Source of the DNA: Candidatus Schekmanbacteria bacterium
GTDB taxonomy: Bacteria > CSSED10-310 > JACPHN01
Reading direction: 5' to 3'
Length of the DNA: 64,000 bases
Assembly: GCA_016188575.1 (NCBI GenBank)
Contig: JACPHN010000268.1
Coordinates: forward strand, 4,269 to 68,268
The position numbers and the translations under genes were made by a program. The notes beneath the pieces were generated by a model. It had not been told where the DNA came from. It searched no databases and saw nothing but the letters and a program-made list of their open reading frames with translations. The first letter of the stretch is position 1. Every line of letters starts with the position of its first letter. This document shows, piece after piece, positions 8,023 through 16,914 of this stretch.

Positions 8023-9446
8023 AGTCGGAGCTCCCGAGGTTTCGCATGGAGTAATCGCGGCCGCGCGGGGCGCGGCCGCCGCGGATCGCCGGCAGCCGGC
8101 GCCACCGCCACCGCCGCGCCTGACGCCTGCCAGAGATCCTGAGGATGGGTCACGTAGCGGTAGAGGCCGAGCACGGCGGCCCAGTTCAGCATGACGAAGT
8201 GGTAGGGAACGGACAGCAGCCGATCAAGCAGCCGCTGGGGTCCGCCGCCGCCGCCGGACAGGTGCGCGCGGCGATCGCCGCGCAAGCGATAGGCCCCGAC
8301 CACCGCGAGCAGGTAGGCAGCGGTCTGCGCCACCAGGAATGCGGTATAGAGCTCGCCCCGCAGCATCCAGCTCGACGCGTACAGCGCCGGCAGGAGAAAG
8401 GCGACGACGAGGCGCCCTACCTTGTGCGAGGCGAACTGCAGGAAGATCGGATCACGCCACGGCATCAGCAGCTCGGGCATGCGCGCCAGGAGCTGGTAGT
8501 TTCCGGCGAGCGTGCGCACCTTGCGGCGCAGCTCCGCGCTCGACGGCTGCTCGCGGTCGTAGGCGCGCGCGGCCGGGTCGAGGACGGCGCGCTTGCCGCG
8601 CAGAACGGCCCCCATGGGAATCGCGACGTCGTCGAGAATGGTGTCGGCGGGCAGCGGTGTGTACAGGTCCCGGCGCACGGCATGCAGCGCGCCGGTGGCG
8701 CCCGGCAGCGAGTGAATGTCGCTCTCCAGTGCGCGCAGCCACCGGTCGTAGCGCCAGTACAGGCCGATGCCGTCGCCGGCCACGTTGCCGTTTTCGTCCA
8801 GCACGATGACCTCACCGCTCACCGCGCCCACCTCGGGGTCGTGGAAGTTGGCGATGAGCTCGCGCACGGCGGCGCTTTCCAGCCGCTGCCGGGCATCGGC
8901 AAAGACGATGACGTCGCCGCGAGCCGCCGCCACGCCGCGATTCAACGCCCCCGCCTTGCCCTCGTGGCGCGGCGACCGCACTACAGTGAGGCGCGGTGCC
9001 GGCCACGCGCGGCGCGGCGACCGCAGCGGCGACCACGGGTGGTCGCCTAATCCCAGAAACGCCCGGTGCGGCCCCCTACCCCTCCCCCCGCGCGCGGGGG
9101 CAGGTGTGGTGGGGCGTCTTCGCGATGCGTCCCAGGCGCTCGTGAGCCGCCGGTGGGCGCTCGCCCAACGTTCCACCACGCGATCCGTGCCGTCGCTCGG
9201 ACCATCGAGCGCGATGACGATCTCCAGCTTGCTCGGCGGGTAAACCTGGCGCAGGCAGTCCTCGAGCTTGTCCACGATCGCCTCGCGCTCGTTGTAGGCG
9301 GCGATGACGATGCTCACCGACAGGCGACAGGGTTGCTTGTCCACCGGCGCCAGGCCATACCGCCGCCGGGCGAGCAAGTAGAGCGGATAGCCCACATACA
9401 CGTAGGCGATGATCGCCAAACTGCTCCAAAAAACGACCTGCGCCAC
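8019..9446 (-). CDS. GT2-family processive-type membrane glycosyltransferase with repeat-encoded insertion
   Basis: Family 2 glycosyltransferase (475 aa), probably building the repeat unit at the cytoplasmic face of the inner membrane. An N-terminal membrane helix is followed by SVSIVIAAYNEREAI, the nucleotide-binding IALDGPSDGTD, HEGKAGALNRG, a D-A-x-x DXD-equivalent (VIVFADARQ), and TGALHAVRR. ILDDVAIPM supplies the E/D-D acidic pair. Several C-terminal helices follow. Between ASAHRRL and TVVRSPRHEGKAG, where relatives have only a few residues, about 50 Arg/Pro/Gly-rich residues are inserted (roughly 9000-9150). These coincide with the family-1 palindrome at 9071-9114. The insertion falls on a surface loop before the acidic motif, so activity may be retained. 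The start at 9446 lies 3 nt after the dehydrogenase stop. Confidence 0.87.
   Translation of the reverse strand: MAQVVFWSSLAIIAYVYVGYPLYLLARRRYGLAPVDKQPCRLSVSIVIAAYNEREAIVDKLEDCLRQVYPPSKLEIVIALDGPSDGTDRVVERWASAHRRLTSAWDASRRRPTTPAPARGGRGRGPHRAFLGLGDHPWSPLRSPRRAWPAPRLTVVRSPRHEGKAGALNRGVAAARGDVIVFADARQRLESAAVRELIANFHDPEVGAVSGEVIVLDENGNVAGDGIGLYWRYDRWLRALESDIHSLPGATGALHAVRRDLYTPLPADTILDDVAIPMGAVLRGKRAVLDPAARAYDREQPSSAELRRKVRTLAGNYQLLARMPELLMPWRDPIFLQFASHKVGRLVVAFLLPALYASSWMLRGELYTAFLVAQTAAYLLAVVGAYRLRGDRRAHLSGGGGGPQRLLDRLLSVPYHFVMLNWAAVLGLYRYVTHPQDLWQASGAAVAVAPAAGDPRRPRPARPRLLHAKPRELRL
9071..9114. repeat. GC-rich palindromic repeat (family 1) inside a glycosyltransferase gene
   Basis: Contains the perfect 16-nt palindrome CCCCCGCGCGCGGGGG (9085-9100) followed by the family tail CAGGTGTGGTGGGG. 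It is read in frame as part of a Pro/Arg/Gly-rich loop of the GT2 protein. Confidence 0.8.
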
Positions 9447-9449
9447 GGC

Positions 9450-10799
9450 CTACAGCCTCCTGAGGTTCGACGCCTCGATGCCGCGCGTCGCGTTGCGGGT
9501 ATCGAACACCAGCGGCGCCTGTCGGGTAATCTCCTCGTAGTCGAAGCCCGAATGGTCCGTCAGGATCAGCGCGAGGTGGCAGAGCTCCAGGAGCTGCGGC
9601 GTTGGCCGTTTGGACTCCAGAAGCTCGTCGCCGATGGTGATGGAGTCCACAAACGGGTCGCTATAGGAGACCGTCGCCCCGCGCTCCCTGAGCAGCTTGA
9701 TGACCTCGAGAGCCGGCGATTCCCGGGTGTCGCAAACGTCCTTCTTGTAGGCCACGCCGAGCACGTGGATCCAGGTGCGGCTCAGGGGTCTGCCCGCCTC
9801 GCTCAAGATCTCCATCACCCGCATCACCACGTAACGGGGCATGCCGCGATTGATCTTGTCGGCAAGGTGAATGAGCTCCGGCACAAACCCATCGATCGTG
9901 GCCTTCCACTGCAAGTAGATGGGATCGACGGGGATGCAGTGCCCGCCGAGACCGGGACCCGGGAAAAACGGCATGAACCCGAACGGCTTGGTCGCCGCCG
10001 CGTCGATCACCTCCCACACGTCGATGTCCATGTGCTTGCACATCTGCGCCAGCTCGTTGACCAGCGCGATGTTTACGGCGCGGAAGGTGTTCTCCAGCAG
10101 CTTGACCATTTCGGCCACGCGCGTGTTGGAGACTTCCATCACGCCGCCCACGACCTGGCTGTACAGCGACGCCGCCAACCGCCGGCACCGGGGCGTCACC
10201 CCGGCGACGATCTTCGCGATGTTCTCGGTCTTGAACCTGGCATTGCCCGGGTCGACCCGTTCCGGCGAGTATGCCAGGAAGAAGTCCTCTCCGACCTTCA
10301 ATCCGTGCGCCTGCAAGCGCGGCAGGACGATGTCCTCGGTGCTTCCCGGGTAGGTCGTGCTCTCCAGGATCACGAGCTGTCCGGGGCGCAGATGCGCCGC
10401 GACCTCTTCCGCCGCAGACAGCACGAAGGTCAGGTCCGGGTCGCGGCTCTTGCGCAACGGCGTGGGCACGCAGATGATGAGCACGTCCATATCCGGTAAG
10501 GCCGAAAAGTCGGTCGTCGCGGCAAACTTGCCTTCGTGGAGCGCCTGCATCACCCGGCGGCTGTGCACGTCGGTGATCTCGGAAACGCCATTCACCAGCC
10601 CGTCGACGCGCTCGGGGTTGATGTCGAAGCCGGTGGCGCGGAACCCGGCATCGGCACAAGCCATCGCCAGGGGTAGACCGACGTAGCCGAGGCCGAGCAC
10701 ACCGACGCGGGCGGTGCGCGTCTGCAAGCGGCCGGCGAGGGTTTCAAACGAGTTGGTGACCTGAGTAGTTGGAACCTGCAGGACAGCGGTAGTGCTCAC
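9450..10799 (-). CDS. Nucleotide-sugar dehydrogenase (UDP-ManNAc/UDP-GlcNAc 6-dehydrogenase family)
   Basis: NAD-dependent two-step oxidation of the C6 hydroxyl of a UDP-HexNAc to the uronic acid. With WecB in the same operon, UDP-ManNAc to UDP-ManNAcA (WecC-like) is the most natural reaction, but UDP-GlcNAc (WbpA-like) is possible. The 449-aa protein shows the N-terminal Rossmann motif VGVLGLGYVGLPLA, the central ILESTTYPGSTE and PERVDPGN, and the catalytic Cys in GPGLGGHCIPVDP. In the C-terminal domain VAYKKDVCDTRESPA is the usual signature of this family. The annotated start gives a 29-residue head before the Rossmann strand. It is 3 nt from the glycosyltransferase and 11 nt after glmS. 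Confidence 0.93.
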   Translation of the reverse strand: MSTTAVLQVPTTQVTNSFETLAGRLQTRTARVGVLGLGYVGLPLAMACADAGFRATGFDINPERVDGLVNGVSEITDVHSRRVMQALHEGKFAATTDFSALPDMDVLIICVPTPLRKSRDPDLTFVLSAAEEVAAHLRPGQLVILESTTYPGSTEDIVLPRLQAHGLKVGEDFFLAYSPERVDPGNARFKTENIAKIVAGVTPRCRRLAASLYSQVVGGVMEVSNTRVAEMVKLLENTFRAVNIALVNELAQMCKHMDIDVWEVIDAAATKPFGFMPFFPGPGLGGHCIPVDPIYLQWKATIDGFVPELIHLADKINRGMPRYVVMRVMEILSEAGRPLSRTWIHVLGVAYKKDVCDTRESPALEVIKLLRERGATVSYSDPFVDSITIGDELLESKRPTPQLLELCHLALILTDHSGFDYEEITRQAPLVFDTRNATRGIEASNLRRL

Positions 10800-10810
10800 T
10801 GGTGCTTCTC

Positions 10811-12661
10811 CTATTCTACGGTGACGCTCTTGGCGAGGTTGCGGGGTTTGTCGACGTCGCAGCCGCGGCGCACGCCGATGTGGTAGGCGAGGAGCTGCAG
10901 CGGCAGAACCGTCAGCAGCGGTGAAAGCAACGGGTGCGTCGGCGCGACAAAGATGGTTTCGTCCGCCTTTTCCTGCACCTCGTTGTCGCCTTCGGTAGCG
11001 ATGGCGATGACCTTGCCGTCTCGCCCTTTCGCCTCCTCGACGTTCCCCATCGTCTTGCGGTAGACGTGATCTTGTGGGGCGACCACGACGACGGGCATCT
11101 GCGCGTCGATCAGGGCGATCGGACCGTGCTTCATCTCGCCGGCAGGGTAGCCCTCTGCGTGGGCATACGAGATTTCCTTCAGCTTCAAGGCGCCCTCCAG
11201 GGCAATCGGGTAGCTGATGCCGCGGCCCAGGAAGAGAAAGCTCGCGTGGTCGTGGAATCGCTCACAAAGCGGTTCGATCGCCTTGCGGGTGGCAAGGAAT
11301 CGCTCCATGTCCTCGCTGAGCCGGTCGAGCCCGGCCACGTGCTCGGCGATCTGCTGGCGCGACAGCGCGCCGCGCAGCCCGCCGAGGTAGACCCCAAGCG
11401 CGAAGAGCAGCGCCACCTGGGTGGTGAACGCCTTGGTCGACGCCACGCCGATCTCGGGGCCGGCGTGGGTGTAGAGCACCGCGTCGGATTCGCGGGCGAT
11501 CGAGCTGCCGACGACATTGCAAATCGACAGCACCACGGCGCCATGATCGCGCGCCTCTCGCAAGCCGGCCAGAGTATCTGCCGTCTCGCCGGATTGGCTG
11601 ATGCCCAGCACGAGGCTGTTCTTGCCCATCACGGGGTTGCGATAGCGAAACTCGCTGGCATAGTCGACGTCCACGGGCATCCGCGCCAGCGACTCGATCA
11701 TGAGCTTGCCGATGAGGCCCGCGTGCAGGGAGGTGCCGCACGCGAGAATCTGCAACCGCGGCGCCTTCCGGAGACGCTGCGTCAGGGCGCCGTTGAGGCG
11801 CGAGCAGAGATCGTCCTCGAGCACCACGCGGTCGCCGCGCACGCGACCGCACAAGGTATCTCGCAGGGCACGCGGCTGCTCGAGAATCTCCTTGAGCATG
11901 AAGTGCGGGTAGCCCTCCTTTTCCGCCATTTCCGCGGTCCACTCCAGATGCTGGCGGCGACATTCGATCGTTCTGGCCGCGGCATCCTGGAGCTCGACGT
12001 GGTCCGCTCGCAGCACGACAATCTCGCCATCGGCCAGGAAATGAACGTCGCGCGTGTAGGGCAGAATGGCGGGAACGTCCGATGCCACGATCATCTCGTG
12101 CTCGCCGAGCCCGACCACGAGCGGCAGGCCGCGGCGCACCGCAACGATCTTGGAGGGCTCTGTCGTCGCGATGACCACCAGCCCGAAGACCCCCTCGATC
12201 TCGGCGATCGCGCCCCGCACCGCGTCTTCCAGCTTGCCGTTCAGGCGGGCCTCGATGAGGTGCGCGAGGACCTCGGAGTCGGTTTCGCTGTGGAAGATGT
12301 GCCCTTCAGCAATGAGGCGCCGCCGCAGCTCCACGTAGTTCTCGATGATGCCGTTATGCGCGACCAGCACCCGGCCGGTGCAATCCGCGTGGGGATGCGC
12401 GTTGGCCTCCGTCGGCCGGCCGTGAGTCGCCCACCGGGTGTGTCCAATGCCACAATGCCCTGCGGCCAGCGCCTGACCGAGAGTCGCCACCTTTTCCTCG
12501 AGCCCGCCGATGCGACCCGCGTAACGCAACAGGTGCATCGTGCCGTTGAGGGTGACGGCGATCCCGCAGGAGTCGTAGCCGCGGTATTCGAGCCGCTTGA
12601 GAGCGGAGACCAGCACGGGAGCGCTCTGCCGGTCGCCAACGTAGCCGATGAGTCCACACAT
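10811..12661 (-). CDS. glmS: Glutamine--fructose-6-phosphate aminotransferase (isomerizing)
   Basis: Makes glucosamine-6-phosphate from fructose-6-phosphate and glutamine, the committed step to UDP-GlcNAc. The N-terminal glutaminase starts MCGLIGYVG with the catalytic Cys2, followed by RLEYRGYDSCGIAV, HTRWATHG and AHNGIIENY. Two SIS domains follow, with GTSLHAG, SQSGETADT and GRGISYPIALEGALKLKEISY. The C-terminus DKPRNLAKSVTVE matches the canonical end. Length 616 aa is normal. Its location 4 nt downstream of a GlmR/YvcK-like gene inside an exopolysaccharide operon suggests a dedicated copy that boosts amino-sugar supply when the polymer is made. Whether a second housekeeping glmS exists cannot be seen here. 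No glmS-type ribozyme is expected, as the gene is internal to the operon. Confidence 0.97.
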   Translation of the reverse strand: MCGLIGYVGDRQSAPVLVSALKRLEYRGYDSCGIAVTLNGTMHLLRYAGRIGGLEEKVATLGQALAAGHCGIGHTRWATHGRPTEANAHPHADCTGRVLVAHNGIIENYVELRRRLIAEGHIFHSETDSEVLAHLIEARLNGKLEDAVRGAIAEIEGVFGLVVIATTEPSKIVAVRRGLPLVVGLGEHEMIVASDVPAILPYTRDVHFLADGEIVVLRADHVELQDAAARTIECRRQHLEWTAEMAEKEGYPHFMLKEILEQPRALRDTLCGRVRGDRVVLEDDLCSRLNGALTQRLRKAPRLQILACGTSLHAGLIGKLMIESLARMPVDVDYASEFRYRNPVMGKNSLVLGISQSGETADTLAGLREARDHGAVVLSICNVVGSSIARESDAVLYTHAGPEIGVASTKAFTTQVALLFALGVYLGGLRGALSRQQIAEHVAGLDRLSEDMERFLATRKAIEPLCERFHDHASFLFLGRGISYPIALEGALKLKEISYAHAEGYPAGEMKHGPIALIDAQMPVVVVAPQDHVYRKTMGNVEEAKGRDGKVIAIATEGDNEVQEKADETIFVAPTHPLLSPLLTVLPLQLLAYHIGVRRGCDVDKPRNLAKSVTVE

Positions 12662-12665
12662 GGTC

Positions 12666-13721
12666 CTACCTCGCGATCAGGGTCAGAGGGGGAGTCGGCG
12701 ATCTCTTCACCGCAAGCTCGGGACGCTGGCGGCGGGCAAGCAGGAGCAGGAGCTCACCGAGGCGATCGCAATCGTGTTTCACCTCGTCGCAGTCCTCGCG
12801 CGACAGCAGGTTGGCGGCCAGCGGCGCCGTTCCCATCTGGCCGATCTCGCGCACGTCGTTGCGCACCGGCGCGGCGCCGAGCGCGGCGTAGCGGGCGCGC
12901 CGATCGTCCGGAATGGCCCCCGAGCTCAAGATACAGACGTCGATCAGGCCTCCTTCCAGGTATTCGGAGAGCACGCGCAGGTGGTCGGCGGCCGTGAAAC
13001 CGTCCGTCTCGCCGGGCTGGGTCATGAGATTGCAAACGTACACCTTGAGCGCCGACGACAGGCGAATGGCGTCGGCAACGCCGTCCACGAGCAGGTTGGG
13101 CACGACGCTGGTGTACAGGCTGCCCGGCCCGAGCACGATCAGGTCGGAAAAGACCAGGGATTGCAGCACCCCACCCGACGCCGGCGGCGTGCAGGGTTCG
13201 AGCCACACCCGCGTGATCCGGCCGCGTTGCAGCGGGATCTGCGCCTCGCCGCGGACCACGCTGCCGTCGGCGAAGGCGGCGCAGAGGGTCACCGGGCTAT
13301 CGGTGACGGGGAGCACGCGACCGCTGGCGTGCAGCAGCCCCGATGCCTGTTGGCTCGCCTTCGCCAGGCTGCCGTGCTCCTCGCAGTAGGCGGCGAGGAT
13401 GAGGTTGCCGACAACCTGTCCCTGCAGCCCGTTGCCGCCGCGGAACCGGTACTGGAACAGGTCGCATAGCGGCGGCTCGCTGTCGGACAGCGCCGCCATG
13501 CAGTTGCGGATATCACCCACCGCGGGGATGCCGAGGTGTCTGCGAAGCCGACCCGTGGAGCCGCCGTTGTCAGCGGTGGTCACCACGGCCGAAATTTGCA
13601 CGTCCCAGTCCGCGCCGCCGGCCCCCTGCTTGATCGCTGCGCGCTTCAAGCCTCGCAATACGGTTGACAATCCGTGTCCGCCGCCGACACCGACAATCCT
13701 GACGATGGTATTGGTTTTCAT
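12666..13721 (-). CDS. GlmR/YvcK-like (CofD-superfamily) protein
   Basis: UPF0052/CofD-like protein of 351 aa. Motifs match YvcK: VGVGGGHGLSTVLRGLK (usually GGGTGLS), TTADNGGSTGRLRRHLGI, VGDIRNCMAALSD, DLIVLGPGSLYTSVVPNLLV and NLMTQPGETDGFTAADHL. In Bacillus subtilis the orthologue GlmR binds UDP-GlcNAc and stimulates GlmS (established for that species). Here the gene directly precedes glmS with a 4-nt gap, so a regulatory partnership at the branch point into amino sugars is a strong inference. The Thr-to-His change in the first glycine loop is unusual and could affect ligand binding. It follows the sugar transferase by 3 nt. Confidence 0.9.
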   Translation of the reverse strand: MKTNTIVRIVGVGGGHGLSTVLRGLKRAAIKQGAGGADWDVQISAVVTTADNGGSTGRLRRHLGIPAVGDIRNCMAALSDSEPPLCDLFQYRFRGGNGLQGQVVGNLILAAYCEEHGSLAKASQQASGLLHASGRVLPVTDSPVTLCAAFADGSVVRGEAQIPLQRGRITRVWLEPCTPPASGGVLQSLVFSDLIVLGPGSLYTSVVPNLLVDGVADAIRLSSALKVYVCNLMTQPGETDGFTAADHLRVLSEYLEGGLIDVCILSSGAIPDDRRARYAALGAAPVRNDVREIGQMGTAPLAANLLSREDCDEVKHDCDRLGELLLLLARRQRPELAVKRSPTPPLTLIAR

Positions 13722-13724
13722 TTG

Positions 13725-14819
13725 TTACCCGTCCTGTCGATGATCCAAGCCGAAGATGACAACTTTGATGGTGCGAAGAAGAATGAAGACATCAAACCAC
13801 ACAGAAGCGTGCTTCGCGTAGTACAGGTCGTATTGCAGCTTCTCGTAGGCATCTTCAATCGAGTTGCCATAGTCGTAGCTGACCTGTGCCCAACCGGTAA
13901 TACCCGGTTTGATGTAGTGTCTGAGGTCGTAGTAGGGGATCTGTTCTCCCAACATGCGCACGAAGCAGGGGCGCTCGGGCCTGGGTCCGACGAAGGTCAT
14001 GTCGCCGCGCAGGACGTTGATGACCTGCGGGACCTCGTCGAGGTGCAGGCGGCGCAGGATGCGGCCGACCCGGGTAACGCGGTCATCGACGTCGCGCGCC
14101 CACATCGGTCCGGTATCCTGCTCAGCATCATGGCGCATGGAGCGGAACTTGTACATCATGAAGGTGTCGCCATCCTTGCCGACGCGGTCCTGCGCGAACA
14201 GCACGGGGCCGCGGGATTCGAGCTTGATCGCCAGAGCGATCAGGAGCAGAATGGGCGCGGCCAGGACGAGGAGGGCGGCGGCGCAGACGATGTCGAGCCA
14301 GCGTTTGAGGCGGTCATGGCGAGCTGAGAAATGAAAGCCGTCGCAGAAGATCAGCCAGTCCGGCCGCACCGCATCGAGCCACACCTTGTGATGGCGGTGC
14401 TCGTAGAAGTCCGCCGCTTCTTCGATCTCGATGCCCAGCAGCTTGCCTTCGATCAGCGTCGAGGCGATGTCGGCAGCGCCATAGGCGTTGGGTTCGGTAA
14501 TGACGATGCGCGAGACGCGCCCGGCGCGAATCAGGTCGCGAAGGCGTTCAGAGCTCAGCTCTTCGCTCGCGCCGCTACTGCGCGCGGAACGCATGGCCGT
14601 GGGCGTTCGCCCGTTGCCGTTGCGGTAGGCCGAGGTGCTCAGCATCGCGCCCTCGCCGCGGCCGTTGCGGGCGGCCTCCGCGGCAGGCGGCGCGGCGCCA
14701 TCGAGCTCGCGGTGCAGCGTCGCCGCCAGGGCGCCGTTGCCGAGAATAACGATGCCGGCCGAAGGGCGCTCGCGAGTCGGGTGCCAGAATTCGGTTCGGG
14801 GCACTTCAGTTCTTATCAT
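13725..14819 (-). CDS. Phosphoglycosyl transferase (bacterial sugar transferase, WbaP/EpsE type), without N-terminal membrane bundle
   Basis: Initiates repeat-unit synthesis by moving a sugar-1-phosphate from a nucleotide sugar to undecaprenyl phosphate. The C-terminal ~200 residues are the classical domain: RLKRWLDIVCAAALLVLAAP (re-entrant helix), GPVLFAQDRVGKDG, MYKFRSMRHDA, LDEVPQVINVLRGDM, FVGPRPERP and KPGITGWAQVSYDYG. The first ~165 residues contain a Rossmann-like AGIVILGNGALAATLHREL and a later IVITEPN region, as in the cytoplasmic domain of long family members, but the four N-terminal helices found in most ~460-aa relatives are absent. The ATG at 14819 has a GGAGGAA site and overlaps wzc by 14 nt. 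An upstream frame is wzc shadow. Confidence 0.88.
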   Translation of the reverse strand: MIRTEVPRTEFWHPTRERPSAGIVILGNGALAATLHRELDGAAPPAAEAARNGRGEGAMLSTSAYRNGNGRTPTAMRSARSSGASEELSSERLRDLIRAGRVSRIVITEPNAYGAADIASTLIEGKLLGIEIEEAADFYEHRHHKVWLDAVRPDWLIFCDGFHFSARHDRLKRWLDIVCAAALLVLAAPILLLIALAIKLESRGPVLFAQDRVGKDGDTFMMYKFRSMRHDAEQDTGPMWARDVDDRVTRVGRILRRLHLDEVPQVINVLRGDMTFVGPRPERPCFVRMLGEQIPYYDLRHYIKPGITGWAQVSYDYGNSIEDAYEKLQYDLYYAKHASVWFDVFILLRTIKVVIFGLDHRQDG

Positions 14820-16914
14820 GAACAGATTCCTCCGATGTTGCCGAGACCAGGTAGCGCTCGGAGTAATACCGGTACGCATAGGCATAGGGTGCCGCGACGA
14901 AGCTGACGTCGTTGAGCACCACACCGAGCAGCTTCGTGGTGTCGAAGCTCTCGAAGGCGCGCTGAACCAGCTCGCGCCGGGTTGTCCGGGCGCGCACCAC
15001 GAACAGCGTGCCGTCCACCAGCCGTTCCAGCACGTGGCTGTCCACCATCGGCAGGACGGGGGGGGAATCGATGACGATGCAGGCGAAGCGCCGGCGCAGG
15101 CGGCCGAGGAGGCGCTCCAGGGAAGTGCGCAGCAACGAGCCGCCGGGCACGGACTGGCGCGCGCCACCGGTCAGGACGTAGAGGTTTCCTTGGCGGTGGA
15201 TGTACTCCCAGAGGTCGGCGTCGGCGTTGCTGAGTAGCTCGGAAAGACCTTTTTCCAGCGGCAGATGGAGATACGCGTGGAGGTGGGGCTTGCGCACGTC
15301 GGCGTCGACGAGCAGCACGGGACCCTCGAGGCTTTGTGAAAGGGCCACCCCGAGGTTGATCGCGGTCGTCGATTTTCCTTCAGCCCCGGCGGCGCTCGTC
15401 ACCATCACGGTCGTGCTTGGGGCTGCGGCCAGGCGCCGGGAAACGGCGTGAGCGAGGATGCGGTATTGCTCGGACTCCACGGAAGCCGGATTGGTGATCG
15501 TGACGACGTTCGGTGCCACGCCCAGAGGGACGCCGTTGCGCCGCGGCGGCACGATCGTGGGGATGGCGAGCAGCACCGGAGCGTCGCTGGCGGCGCGAAA
15601 GTCTTCGAGGTCGCGAAACGTGGTGTCCAGATGCTCCCGCGCGAGACCGGCGCCGAGGCCGCAGCACAGCCCGGCGACAAGGCCCATCGCCAGGATCCTC
15701 AGGCGGCGCGGGCTCACGGGCTGGATCGGGGTGACGGCGGCCTCCGCAATGGTGAGCACCGCGCCGGTCCCGACGCCGAAGCGCTCGCCGAGCCTGGCCA
15801 TCTGCAGCTCCTCGACCAGGCGTTGCCGTTGGGCGACGGCGGCGTCGTACTCGCGCACGAGCTGCGCCTCGGCGGGGGACAGCGCCTCCGTAGCCGCGGT
15901 CCCCCGGTTGATCGCTGCCTGCAGCGAGGTGTCTCCGCGCTCGCTCTGATACGGGGCAAGCTGCTGATTGACCGTGGCGAGCTCCTCCTGGAGGCGCGCC
16001 TGGCGGGATCGCAAGCCACGCAGCGTCCGGCCGGTCTGCCGTTCATGGCCCGCGGTTTCCTTCTCGAGGGCGGCCATTTCTTGCTGCACGGCGACCACTT
16101 CCGGGTGCGCGATGGTGTAGCGGCTCAGCAGCTCCCGGAACTGGGTGCGCAGCGCGGCAAGGCGTCCCTCTGCGGACTGCATGGCGGTGCCCGTGTCCGC
16201 GGCACGCGCGACGCGACGTTCCTGCTCGAGCTCACTGTCGATGTCCCGCAACGCACTCTCGAGGTTCGCCCGGCGGGCGCGCAGCACCGCGAGCTCGGAG
16301 TTCGTCCGCGAGCTCAACGCCTGCAGCTTTTGCTCCTGGCTCTCCAGGTTCCGTTCCGCTGCGGCCAGCTCCGCCTCGAGTCCGGCGATCGTCCATTGCG
16401 CCTGCCGGCGGGCACCGCCGCCTTGACCGGTGACGAGAATTTGGCCGAGGTGGTTTGCTACCTGCGCGGCGCGCCGCGGGCTCGTATCCTTGAAGCCGAT
16501 GGCGACCGTCTGGGTCCCCTGGACCTGCACGGTGATGCGGTTGCGCATCTCGGTGAGCTGCTGCTCGCTGAAGCCGCCGAGCTCGGGCTCGTAAAGGCGA
16601 TATTCGCGCATGATGTCCGCCAGGACGGAACGACGCAGGAGTCGCTCGCCAATCGCGCCCAGCGCCCGCTGTGCGTCATCCGGTGTGCGGAAGCGATCCA
16701 GCGCCTCCGGTCCACCCATGGTTTCGGCAACCACCAGGAGCTCCGCGCGGTACTGGTCGGGCAGCCGCATCTGCCATCCCGCGGCTGCTGCCTCGAGAAG
16801 CAGGATTCCGGCCAACACCCAGACGCGGCGGCGTTTCAGCGTCTCCAGCAGGTACCTCACGGAGAGCTCGGTGCCGGCGTCTTTCTTGGACAGGCACTGA
16901 TGATGTTTACTCAT
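14806..16914 (-). CDS. Polysaccharide co-polymerase with C-terminal BY-kinase (Wzc-like)
   Basis: Inner-membrane protein (702 aa) controlling polymer length and export. A Wzz-type domain has TM1 at about residues 32-48 and TM2 at about 404-425. The periplasmic part is rich in coiled coil (about 170-330). The cytoplasmic tyrosine autokinase follows, with Walker A TSAAGAEGKSTT (506-517), Walker A' VLLVDADVRKP (533-543) and Walker B CIVIDSPP (612-619). The C-terminal tail APYAYAYRYYSERYLV carries a tyrosine cluster (677-688) expected to be phosphorylated. Kinase and co-polymerase are fused, as in Gram-negative Wzc. It overlaps the outer-membrane gene upstream by 8 nt and the sugar transferase downstream by 14 nt. 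Confidence 0.95.
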   Translation of the reverse strand: MSKHHQCLSKKDAGTELSVRYLLETLKRRRVWVLAGILLLEAAAAGWQMRLPDQYRAELLVVAETMGGPEALDRFRTPDDAQRALGAIGERLLRRSVLADIMREYRLYEPELGGFSEQQLTEMRNRITVQVQGTQTVAIGFKDTSPRRAAQVANHLGQILVTGQGGGARRQAQWTIAGLEAELAAAERNLESQEQKLQALSSRTNSELAVLRARRANLESALRDIDSELEQERRVARAADTGTAMQSAEGRLAALRTQFRELLSRYTIAHPEVVAVQQEMAALEKETAGHERQTGRTLRGLRSRQARLQEELATVNQQLAPYQSERGDTSLQAAINRGTAATEALSPAEAQLVREYDAAVAQRQRLVEELQMARLGERFGVGTGAVLTIAEAAVTPIQPVSPRRLRILAMGLVAGLCCGLGAGLAREHLDTTFRDLEDFRAASDAPVLLAIPTIVPPRRNGVPLGVAPNVVTITNPASVESEQYRILAHAVSRRLAAAPSTTVMVTSAAGAEGKSTTAINLGVALSQSLEGPVLLVDADVRKPHLHAYLHLPLEKGLSELLSNADADLWEYIHRQGNLYVLTGGARQSVPGGSLLRTSLERLLGRLRRRFACIVIDSPPVLPMVDSHVLERLVDGTLFVVRARTTRRELVQRAFESFDTTKLLGVVLNDVSFVAAPYAYAYRYYSERYLVSATSEESVHDKN

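Noticed and set aside
10700-10811. glmS ribozyme upstream of glmS-type genes
   Set aside because: The gap on the 5' side of glmS is only 4 nt, and the catalytic core cannot fit.
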